Below, in pieces: positions 7,201-13,022 of a stretch of DNA of 13,648 nucleotides (positions are counted from its first letter, which is position 1; each line of letters begins with the position of its first letter). The translations under genes and the position numbers were made by a program. The notes beneath the pieces were generated by a model. It did not search any database, had not been told where the DNA came from, and saw nothing but the letters and a program-made list of their open reading frames with translations. Source of the stretch: DASRJW01 sp035649435 (lineage in GTDB: Bacteria; Krumholzibacteriota; Krumholzibacteriia; G020349025); assembly GCA_035649435.1 (NCBI GenBank), contig DASRJO010000183.1, positions 1 through 13,648 on the forward strand, written 5' to 3'.

Positions 7201-8220
7201 ATGAAACCGCTCGATCCCAATGCCGCCGCCGCCCCCGATTCGGGCATCTTCGGTCTATCGGACCCGCCGGAGGACGCGCGTGTCGTCCTCGTGCCCGTGC
7301 CGTGGGAGGCAACGACCTCCTACGGCGGGGGTACGGTCGACGGGCCGCGTGCGATCCTGCAAGCCAGCCGGCAGGTGGATCTTTTCGACATCGAAACCGG
7401 ACGTCCGTACGTCGCCGGGATCGCCCTGCTGCCGGAACTGGCCGACGTGCGGCGCTGGAACGACGCGGCGCAGCACGCGGTGCGCACGATCCTGGCGGAC
7501 GATTCAGCTGCGAACGCCGACTTGCGCACACAGGTCGACGAGCTGTCGGAGCGCATGAACGCGCACGTGCAGTCGACGGTTCAACGCTGGCTCGACGCCG
7601 GCAAGCTCGTCGGCGTGGTGGGCGGAGACCACTCGGTCGCCTTCGGGGCGATTGCCGCACATGCCGCGCGCTATCCCGGCCTCGGCATCCTGCACTTCGA
7701 CGCCCACGCCGATCTGCGCCGTGCCTACTCGGGCTTCGAGTGGTCGCACGCGTCGATCATGGAGAACGTCGTGCGCCGCGTTCCGGCTGTATCGAAACTG
7801 GTGCAGGTCGGCATCCGCGATCTTTGCGAAGAGGAACACGAGCGCATCGCGGCTTCCCTGGGTCGGGTGCGCACTTTCTACGATGCCGAGCTGGCGCGGG
7901 AGCGTTTTGGCGGCGTTTCGTGGGCGCAACAAGTGGAGCGCATGCTGGAGGATCTGCCGCGCGAGATCTACGTGTCTTTCGACATCGACGGGCTCGATCC
8001 GGTGCTCTGCCCGCACACGGGGACGCCCGTCCCCGGCGGATTGTCGTTCCAGGAAGCCTGCTACGTGCTATCGGCCCTCGTCGCGAGCGGACGCCGGATC
8101 GTGGGCTTCGATCTCGTCGAGGTGGCGCCCGCAGCCGACGGATCGGAGTGGGATGGCAACGTGGCCGCGCGCCTGCTCTACAAGCTCATCGGCTGGGCGT
8201 TGCGCTCGCAGAATCCCTGA
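7201..8220 (+). CDS. Ureohydrolase family protein (agmatinase/arginase/formimidoylglutamase superfamily)
   Basis: The 339-aa cytoplasmic enzyme has the full binuclear metal site of ureohydrolases: GGDHS (His144), FDAHAD (Asp167, His169, Asp171) and SFDIDGLDP (Asp261, Asp263). His183 in WSHASIM and Glu307 in LVEVAP sit where the family has its catalytic His and Glu. Members hydrolyse a guanidino or amidino C-N bond, releasing urea or formamide. Typical substrates are arginine, agmatine, guanidinobutyrate, formimidoylglutamate and, in GdmH, guanidine; the sequence does not decide between them. The linker SGFEWSHASIMENV and the segment VSKLVQVGIRD resemble a broad branch annotated only as agmatinase family protein. 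At 339 aa it is longer than E. coli SpeB because of an insertion at about residues 60-125. It lies 50 bp behind the importer operon and may be co-transcribed or use its own promoter. It converges on the malic enzyme remnant, which ends 7 bp away. Confidence 0.9.
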   Translation: MKPLDPNAAAAPDSGIFGLSDPPEDARVVLVPVPWEATTSYGGGTVDGPRAILQASRQVDLFDIETGRPYVAGIALLPELADVRRWNDAAQHAVRTILADDSAANADLRTQVDELSERMNAHVQSTVQRWLDAGKLVGVVGGDHSVAFGAIAAHAARYPGLGILHFDAHADLRRAYSGFEWSHASIMENVVRRVPAVSKLVQVGIRDLCEEEHERIAASLGRVRTFYDAELARERFGGVSWAQQVERMLEDLPREIYVSFDIDGLDPVLCPHTGTPVPGGLSFQEACYVLSALVASGRRIVGFDLVEVAPAADGSEWDGNVAARLLYKLIGWALRSQNP

Positions 8221-8227
8221 CCTGCGA

Positions 8228-8458
8228 TCAAGCGTGGTAAAGGCTCGTGCCCTTCGGCTCCCGATGCGACACGTGTGTCTCGTGCGCCGCGCGCACCACG
8301 GCCATGGCGACTTCCTTCGTCACTTGCCGGTTGAGCACGCTCGGTATGATGTAATCGGCAGCGATCTCCGCCTTCGGGACGGCGGCTGCGATCGCCTCGG
8401 CCGCAGCGTGCAACATCTCCTGGTTGATCGTGTTCGCCCGCGCGTCGAGCGCGCCTGC
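8228..8458 (-). pseudogene. Remnant of the C-terminus of an NAD(P)-dependent malic enzyme
   Basis: On the minus strand the frame from about 8458 down to the TGA at 8230-8228 encodes about 76 residues. They begin GALDARANTINQEM, followed by AAAEAIAAAVP, then YIIPSVLNRQVTKEVAMAVV. Bacterial malic enzymes (oxidative decarboxylation of malate to pyruvate) end with RGALDVRA..IN.EM..AAA.AIA, then a YIIP.(P/S).(F/L)(D/N).RV block and a final helix, in the same order and spacing. The roughly 350 upstream residues with the NAD-binding and catalytic parts are absent. Upstream the frame runs directly into the end of the glycosidase gene at 8478, and no start or SD is visible. An internal ATG at 8416 could in principle start a 62-aa peptide, but a remnant is far likelier. 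It could reflect an old deletion or insertion, or an assembly join. Confidence 0.75.
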
Positions 8459-8477
8459 GGAAGATCCCGGGGAACGC

Positions 8478-10562
8478 CTACCGCGCCAGGACGATCTTGC
8501 GCACGTCGTGATCGCGCGGGGTGGTGAGATGGAGGAGGTAGAGGCCGGATGGCGCCTCGCGTCCGCTGTCGTCGAGCCCGTCCCAGCTCACGGCATGCTC
8601 GATGCCGCCCTGCCGGTCGCCGTCGACGAGCACGCGCACCAGCCTGCCCTTGATGTCGAAGACTTTGACGTGGACGCGTGTGTCGCGGTCGAGGCCGAAC
8701 CGAATCTCAGTGCGCGGATTGAACGGATTCGGGTGCACGGACTGGAACGCAGAGCGGCCGGGGATCAGGCCATCCATGTCGCCGGCGCCCGAAGGCGAGT
8801 CGCGCAGCAGGATTCGCGCGTCGAAGGGCGGTACGATCTCCGTCGTGATGGCCTTGCCATCGAAGACGTCGGATTGCGGCACCAAGAGCCGGTGCAGCGT
8901 CGTTCCCAAGGACACGCTCCGCGTCGTGAACGTGTAGTTGAGCAGCACGGTGCCGCGCTCGAAATCTCGCCGGAAGAGCGCGGTGTCGCCCGTGCGCAGC
9001 GAGACGTCGTCCATCCATGCGCTGCCCGCCGCAGAGAAGAGAAAATCCAGTCCCACTGCAGCCGTGCCCTTGGAGCGAAAGGAAGTTTCGAACCGGGTCC
9101 ACTGCGGTTGCAGGCGGAATCGTCGTGGACCCCAGCAGGTTTGGTCGGGGCATGCTTCGCCGTACAGCTGCACCACGAGCTCACCCTGACCTCGGGCCCA
9201 GAACGACAGCGTGTAGTCCTGATGCGCGACGAGCTGCACCGGCTGCTGCCAGACCTTGTAGGTTCCCTTGGATTGCTGGGGCAGCACGTCGATCCGCAGC
9301 GAAGTGGGTGCGGAATGGTAGGTGTTGGTGACAGCCTGGGCGGTGCCCAGCGCACCGAAGCCATAGTGCTGCCAGGCTGAGGTTCCGCCGCCGAAGTTGC
9401 CGTTGCGCAGCAACTCCGCTCCTTGCGGCGAGAGCAACCGCACTGCCGGTCCGAGGGGGCGACCCAAATAGCCCTTGCCGCGCCCGGCGTGATCGTACTC
9501 GGGTTCCCACCACAAATTGGCGTTGCCGCTGTGGCCGGCGTCGAGGCTGTAATAGCCGGAACCCATCATGCTGGACACGAGCGTAAAGCGTAGCTTGCGT
9601 TCGAAGCCGGGGCTGCGCGCTGGCGACCAGCGGTCACCGAAGTGCTCGACGTTGAGGATCGAAAGCGAGTAGGGATCGGTGCGGAAAGGCGCGGCAAGAT
9701 AGCCCACTGTGGCATCGAACATTTCCCGGTTCCAGTTGTAGCCGTACGGATTGTCGAAGTCCACGTCGGCATGTCCCGACGGGAAGTATTCGTAGAGCGT
9801 GCCGTTCAGCCACTCGAAGTAGTCGCTGGCGCCGTTCGAGATCATGGCGAGAGGCCGGGAGCGCTGCGGCTCGATCGCATCGAAGCGTTGGCGCAGCAGT
9901 GTGGCGATGGATGTCAGGCCCTCGCGCCACAGTGAATCCAGCTTCTCCGGGGAGTCCATGATGCCGTCGCAGCCGCGTGGATTCCGCCATGGACTGCAAT
10001 CCGAGTCGAGCCGGCGGTCGTTCTGCTGCCAAGAAATCTGCTGCCAGAAATTGTCCAAGTACACTCCATCCAACTGAGGGCGTTCGAGAACGTAGCCCGC
10101 GACGTACGACACCCAGAGGTCGCGCCAGCGCCCCAAAGAGCCGCCGGGCGCGAGCGACGTCACGTTCACCATCCCGGTCCCGCGCCAGTCGGAAGCGATC
10201 TTGCCGTTGGTGTCGTACCACCAGAGGTCGAACGCCTGCACATAAGCCGTGAGGATCTCCTGGCCGTGCGTTGTCGGCACTCGGGGCAACGCATAGGCGA
10301 GGAAGTAGACGAAGATCTTGATGTTCGGATTCAGAGCCCGAAGTTGTTCGAGCTGTGCCGGGGTCCATGCGTCACTGAGAACGACCACATCCCATTTCGC
10401 CAGCCCACGGATGGCAGCCTCGTCGACCGTGCTCGGCAAATAGATGTTGGCCAGATGTGGATACGGGAGATCTTCTGCGGGGCTGGCGGTTCCGGGGCGC
10501 ATCCCGTCCGCGACGAGGAGGCCGGCCAAGCACATCGCGGGCAGGATCCCAAACCATGGCAA
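8478..10562 (-). CDS. Secreted glycoside hydrolase-like (GHL15-type) protein with carbohydrate-binding-like module and T9SS sorting domain
   Basis: The 694-aa frame opens with TTG at 10562. A hydrophobic signal core (residues about 3-19) is followed by a TIM-barrel-like region (about 35-370) containing YLPS, VVVLSDAW, NIKIFVYF and LDGVYLDNFW (164-173), as in the hypothetical glycosyl hydrolase family GHL15; the acidic residue in VYLD is a candidate active-site strand. Residues about 384-526 look like a CBM4/9-style jelly roll (LLRNGNF to WMDDVSL). The end (605-694) is a FlgD-like sorting domain with PNPFNP at 611-616. It is probably exported by Sec and then T9SS to act on a polysaccharide outside the cell; the substrate is unknown. 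The true start is unclear: reading upstream from the TTG gives LRRRH, a proper signal-peptide n-region, so translation may begin earlier, at CTG 10577 behind an AGGGGGGG tract or at an ATG in another frame. It is divergent from the membrane protein gene. Confidence 0.8.
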   Translation of the reverse strand: MPWFGILPAMCLAGLLVADGMRPGTASPAEDLPYPHLANIYLPSTVDEAAIRGLAKWDVVVLSDAWTPAQLEQLRALNPNIKIFVYFLAYALPRVPTTHGQEILTAYVQAFDLWWYDTNGKIASDWRGTGMVNVTSLAPGGSLGRWRDLWVSYVAGYVLERPQLDGVYLDNFWQQISWQQNDRRLDSDCSPWRNPRGCDGIMDSPEKLDSLWREGLTSIATLLRQRFDAIEPQRSRPLAMISNGASDYFEWLNGTLYEYFPSGHADVDFDNPYGYNWNREMFDATVGYLAAPFRTDPYSLSILNVEHFGDRWSPARSPGFERKLRFTLVSSMMGSGYYSLDAGHSGNANLWWEPEYDHAGRGKGYLGRPLGPAVRLLSPQGAELLRNGNFGGGTSAWQHYGFGALGTAQAVTNTYHSAPTSLRIDVLPQQSKGTYKVWQQPVQLVAHQDYTLSFWARGQGELVVQLYGEACPDQTCWGPRRFRLQPQWTRFETSFRSKGTAAVGLDFLFSAAGSAWMDDVSLRTGDTALFRRDFERGTVLLNYTFTTRSVSLGTTLHRLLVPQSDVFDGKAITTEIVPPFDARILLRDSPSGAGDMDGLIPGRSAFQSVHPNPFNPRTEIRFGLDRDTRVHVKVFDIKGRLVRVLVDGDRQGGIEHAVSWDGLDDSGREAPSGLYLLHLTTPRDHDVRKIVLAR

Positions 10563-10625
10563 ATGACGGCGGCGCAGTGAGTCCCCCCCTCGGTCGGCCG
10601 ACCCATCCGTGTCGTCGAAGCGCGG

Positions 10626-10645
10626 GATTGTACACCGTGTGTCAA
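10626..10645 (-). promoter_or_regulatory. Weak promoter candidate for the glycosidase-like gene
   Basis: Read on the minus strand, TACAAT (10631-10626) is a 5/6 match to the -10 consensus and lies about 50 bp before the likely translation start. A perfect TTGACA (10645-10640) is present, but only 8 nt upstream of it, far too close to act as its -35. The 284-bp gap 10563-10846 otherwise holds only regulatory signals. Confidence 0.28.
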
Positions 10646-10750
10646 GCCGAGCGCAGGACCGCGACCAGCGCGCACCTTCGGGCCCCGGGACTTTGGGCTA
10701 TCCACTCGGGCGCCCCGACATGACTTGGCGAACGAGGAGCGGCGGCGCCT

Positions 10751-10779
10751 TTGTCCGCGCGCATCCGCTCGTCTATCCT
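10751..10779 (+). promoter_or_regulatory. Candidate sigma70-type promoter for the membrane protein gene
   Basis: TTGTCC (10751-10756) and TATCCT (10774-10779) are separated by the ideal 17 bp and match 4/6 bases each. Transcription would start near 10786, giving a leader of about 60 nt. The -10 lies inside the left arm of an 11-bp inverted repeat. Confidence 0.5.
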
Positions 10780-10823
10780 TCGCGCAAACGGCTGAGAATC
10801 ACGCGGGCAAACGCGCGAAGGAT
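10775..10823 (+). repeat. Perfect 11-bp inverted repeat overlapping promoter and leader
   Basis: ATCCTTCGCGC (10775-10785) and GCGCGAAGGAT (10813-10823) are exact reverse complements separated by 27 nt. The left arm covers most of the -10 hexamer and reaches the expected transcription start; the right arm lies in the leader, 23 nt before the ATG at 10847. The loop also carries a direct repeat GCAAACG. It could be a two-half-site operator whose occupation would block the promoter. Confidence 0.6.
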
Positions 10824-10846
10824 CCGGTCGACATCGGGGAGTGCGG

Positions 10847-11917
10847 ATGCAGGCCAAGGGCGCGAGTCAGGCCGCCATGTTCACGCCGGTGGCGGATTTC
10901 TTTTGCGTCGGCGGAGCGTCGATCCTGGTCGCGCTCTGGGTGCTCGCGGCCGGGGTGCGCTTGCCGGCGCAGGCTCATTGGCTGATGCACCTCACGAACT
11001 TTGCCATCAACGCGCCGCATTTCTTGGTTTCGTACCGATTGCTCTACGGCTCTCCGCGGCGCCGGAGTGACTACCGCGCCGTGTCCGTGTATGTCCCGGC
11101 GGCGTTGGCCGTGTATCTAGTCTTCGCGCTCGCGATCTGCACACACACCCCGCAGTTCTTGGGGGCGATGATCGGCGTCGGGACTCTTCTGTTGGCCTGG
11201 CATTACACCGGACAAGCGTACGGCATGATCGCGTCCTTCGCCTTCCTCGCCGGTCTGTGCTTGAGCGCCACCGAACGGCGTCTCCTGCGGGCCAATCTGT
11301 ATGGCTTACTGGCATGGCATGTCGGTTGGGCACTCGTCGCGCAGCGCGACATTTTCAACCCCACGAGCGGCGGCAGCACGCTGCTGGCGCAGGCGACCGC
11401 CGCAGGCATCTATCGCTGGATGACGCTCGCCGCACTCGCGTTGAGCGTGTGCGGACTCACGGCGCTGGGGATGATGGTGCGCCGCACCCGGCGTTTGCCG
11501 TCACTGCGGATGGTGGCGCCCTGGGTGGCGATCCATCTCTGGTACGTGCTGCTCTATCGCGAGCCGGCGGCGATCTTCTGGGCGCAGAATGCGCACGCGC
11601 TGCAATATCTGTTGTTTCCCATGCGAGTGGAAATGAACCGCTTCCAGGGTGAAACGGCCAATCCGGAGCGCCTTGGGAAACACATGCTCGCCTTCTACCT
11701 CGGGACGGTGGTCCTGGGTCTGATCGTGATGCAATTGATGCCGGAGTTCTTGCAGCTCGGCATCCAGCGCCTTGGGTATGGAAGCCTGCCGGTCCAGCTC
11801 GGGATCGTGGCCTTCGTCAACATCCACCACTACTTCATCGACAATTTCATCTGGAAGTTGCGTAACCCGGTGGTGCGGCGTGAGCTCTTCGCGCACGTGC
11901 CGTCGCCTGCGAGCTGA
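10847..11917 (+). CDS. Multi-pass membrane protein of unknown function with conserved-looking histidine motifs
   Basis: I do not recognise a characterised family. The 356-aa protein has about eight hydrophobic segments (near residues 20-38, 46-66, 80-98, 105-120, 126-140, 150-165, 190-210, 223-236, 280-298 and 316-326, some short). Histidines sit in motif-like settings at or in the membrane: NAPHFLVSY (His58), AWHYTGQAYG (His119), QNAHALQYLLF (His250) and NIHHYFIDNFIWKLRNP (His327, His328, with Asp332). Such spacing recalls membrane enzymes with a histidine-bound metal centre (desaturase, hydroxylase or Brp/Blh-like), but that is inference only. I chose ATG 10847 because GGGGAG (10836-10841) lies 5 nt upstream; GTG at 10841 overlaps that SD, and ATG 10877 is also possible. 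It is transcribed alone from a promoter overlapped by an inverted repeat. Confidence 0.85.
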   Translation: MQAKGASQAAMFTPVADFFCVGGASILVALWVLAAGVRLPAQAHWLMHLTNFAINAPHFLVSYRLLYGSPRRRSDYRAVSVYVPAALAVYLVFALAICTHTPQFLGAMIGVGTLLLAWHYTGQAYGMIASFAFLAGLCLSATERRLLRANLYGLLAWHVGWALVAQRDIFNPTSGGSTLLAQATAAGIYRWMTLAALALSVCGLTALGMMVRRTRRLPSLRMVAPWVAIHLWYVLLYREPAAIFWAQNAHALQYLLFPMRVEMNRFQGETANPERLGKHMLAFYLGTVVLGLIVMQLMPEFLQLGIQRLGYGSLPVQLGIVAFVNIHHYFIDNFIWKLRNPVVRRELFAHVPSPAS

Positions 11918-12005
11918 GCGCGAGTGGGAGCGCGGTTTGAACACGCTGTCAACGCTGTGGACGAAAACTGTCGCTTCCGTCGGCACTTCATGTCGGTGCT
12001 TTCGT

Positions 12006-12052
12006 GGAAACTCAAGGAAATAGACCAGCTTCTCGGCTGGCATGAAGTTTCC
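12006..12052 (+). repeat. Two-level fold-back structure
   Basis: Outer arms GGAAACT (12006-12012) and AGTTTCC (12046-12052) enclose an inner pair CCAGC (12025-12029) and GCTGG (12036-12040). Both are perfect, with a bulge of 12 nt on the left and 5 nt on the right between them. It could fold as RNA on either strand; no T tract follows. Confidence 0.4.
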
Positions 12053-12124
12053 TTCTTGTCGATCGAGCGAGTCGCGCGCCTCACGTGCACCGGGCAACCG
12101 GCACCGACTCCTGCACTCGAGGAG

Positions 12125-12170
12125 GTGGAGGAAAAGGTCGCCCGGCGCGATGCTCCACGTTTTCCTCCAC
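12125..12170 (+). repeat. Perfect 11-bp inverted repeat, possible bidirectional 3'-end hairpin
   Basis: GTGGAGGAAAA (12125-12135) and TTTTCCTCCAC (12160-12170) are exact reverse complements around a 24-nt GC-rich centre. The arms end in A and T runs at the loop side, not after the stem, so it is not a standard intrinsic terminator. The right arm overlaps the first copy of the 13-bp repeat box. Confidence 0.5.
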
Positions 12171-12205
12171 GAGCGTGATGTGATCCGCCGGAGGTCCGTC
12201 AATCG
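12153..12205 (+). repeat. Degenerate interspersed repeat, copy 1
   Basis: Box A, CTCCACGTTTTCC, at 12153-12165 and box B, CCGTCAATCG, at 12196-12205. Box B begins 43 nt after the start of box A, exactly as in copy 2. The 30 nt between the boxes are unlike copy 2, except for GAG just before box B. Confidence 0.55.
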
Positions 12206-12248
12206 TGATCGTGGGTGTCTCACTCACGAAAGTCCGGGGGTTGGACTG

Positions 12249-12301
12249 CTCCACGTTTTCCGACACAAGAGCTCAGCGGTTGGGGCGAGCACCGTCAATC
12301 G
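12249..12301 (+). repeat. Degenerate interspersed repeat, copy 2
   Basis: Box A at 12249-12261 and box B at 12292-12301, with the same 43-nt phase as copy 1. After box A the sequence GACACAAGAGCTCAGC then GGTTGGGG matches copy 3 closely (about 80% over 39 positions with one gap). The distance from box A of copy 1 to that of copy 2 is 96 bp. Confidence 0.6.
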
Positions 12302-12320
12302 AAATCCATTCGTGCAGTCA

Positions 12321-12362
12321 CTCCACGTTTTCCGACGCTAGAGCCCAATGGGTTGCGGGTCG
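12321..12362 (+). repeat. Degenerate interspersed repeat, copy 3
   Basis: Box A at 12321-12333, followed by GACGCTAGAGCCCAAT and GGGTTGCGG, matching copy 2. It begins 72 bp after box A of copy 2. Box B is not recognisable: at the expected place the stop codon of the cysteine dioxygenase gene begins (12363), so the repeat directly abuts a coding sequence. Confidence 0.55.
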
Positions 12363-12935
12363 TCACACGGTGTACGCGAGCTCGTGCCGCTCGGGTTGGA
12401 ACCAACCGGCCTCGGCCAGGGGTTCGAAGGCGTTGCACCAGGTGATTTCCCCTTCGTAGACGTGGATGGTCACGGCCGGTGTGTCGAAGGGGTTGTCGAT
12501 GGAATGGTACTCGTGGGGTGGGATGAGCGCGCCGGCGGCGCCAATGCCCGAGACCACCGATTGGCATTCACGGAAGCAGATTCGCCCCGAATCCTCGGCC
12601 TCGCGCTCGAAAGAACGGACGCGGATCTTGCCGCCGTAGACGCACTCGACGCACCAATGGCCGGCGTGGTCGTGCAACGGCGTGCCTTGCCCTGGGGCCC
12701 AGACCATGACCACGACGCTGAAACGACCCTTGGGGTCCTTGTACAAACATCGCCGGGCGTACCCCGTGGTCACGGGTTGCAGGAAGGCCGCCGGCACAGC
12801 GACCTGCGACAACTCCTGCATGAGGACATTCTTCACGCCGGCGCAAATTGCGGCTGCATCGGGCGCGGCCGTGGCCGCCCCGAGTCGGTTCAGCATCGTG
12901 GCCAGCTCGGCTTGGGAGTTCGATTCGTGGCTCAC
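12363..12935 (-). CDS. Cysteine dioxygenase type I (cupin)
   Basis: The 190-aa cytoplasmic cupin matches cysteine dioxygenases, which use Fe(II) and O2 to oxidise L-cysteine to cysteine sulfinate. The iron triad is visible: His88 and His90 in HDHAGHW and His144 in YHSIDN. Thr156, His158 and Tyr160 in TIHVY align with the Ser-His-Tyr outer-sphere triad. Arg61 in GYARR lies where Arg-type enzymes bind the cysteine carboxylate, which argues against the Gln-type 3-mercaptopropionate dioxygenases. Cys95 lies five residues after His90, where mammalian enzymes carry the Cys that cross-links to Tyr. The start is a GTG at 12935 with a strong SD, GGAGGA, 3 nt upstream. Length is normal for bacterial members. 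It lies 87 bp behind the epimerase on the same strand and may share its transcript. Confidence 0.88.
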   Translation of the reverse strand: MSHESNSQAELATMLNRLGAATAAPDAAAICAGVKNVLMQELSQVAVPAAFLQPVTTGYARRCLYKDPKGRFSVVVMVWAPGQGTPLHDHAGHWCVECVYGGKIRVRSFEREAEDSGRICFRECQSVVSGIGAAGALIPPHEYHSIDNPFDTPAVTIHVYEGEITWCNAFEPLAEAGWFQPERHELAYTV

Positions 12936-12938
12936 GAT

Positions 12939-12944
12939 TCCTCC
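12939..12944 (-). promoter_or_regulatory. Strong ribosome binding site deciding the GTG start of the cysteine dioxygenase
   Basis: On the minus strand GGAGGA (12944-12939) lies 3 nt before the GTG at 12935. It fixes this non-ATG start; the next in-frame ATG is at residue 14 and has no such site. Confidence 0.65.
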
Positions 12945-13022
12945 GAGATGTGGACCTTGCTGTCGTCGAGATTATCACACGTGTTCTGCGCCGCGACAGA
13001 GCAGGGGACGGATCCGACCGAC

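Larger units (their letters stand above)
11918..12362. other. 445-bp gene-free region between convergent genes
   Basis: The region lies between the stops of the membrane protein (+) and the cysteine dioxygenase (-). I find no protein gene I can support. A minus-strand frame with an AAGGA-like SD before ATG 12043 starts MPAEKLVYFLEF, but it runs into the antisense of the membrane protein gene and shows no family signature. The region holds two fold-back structures and a three-copy degenerate repeat, listed separately. Confidence 0.7.

Noticed and set aside
10632..10643. 12-mer CACACGGTGTAC shared (inverted) with 12364-12375
   Set aside because: Several 12-mer matches are expected by chance in both strands of 13.6 kb, and one copy lies inside a coding sequence.
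11501..12223. Minus-strand protein across the gene-free region, with a possible start at 12043
   Set aside because: It has an SD-like AAGGA before the ATG, but most of it is antisense to the membrane protein gene. It is full of charged low-complexity sequence and shows no recognisable family.
12153..12362. CRISPR array
   Set aside because: Only a 13-bp box is identical in all three copies, the longer unit is degenerate, spacers are unequal (96 and 72 bp periods), and no cas gene is near.
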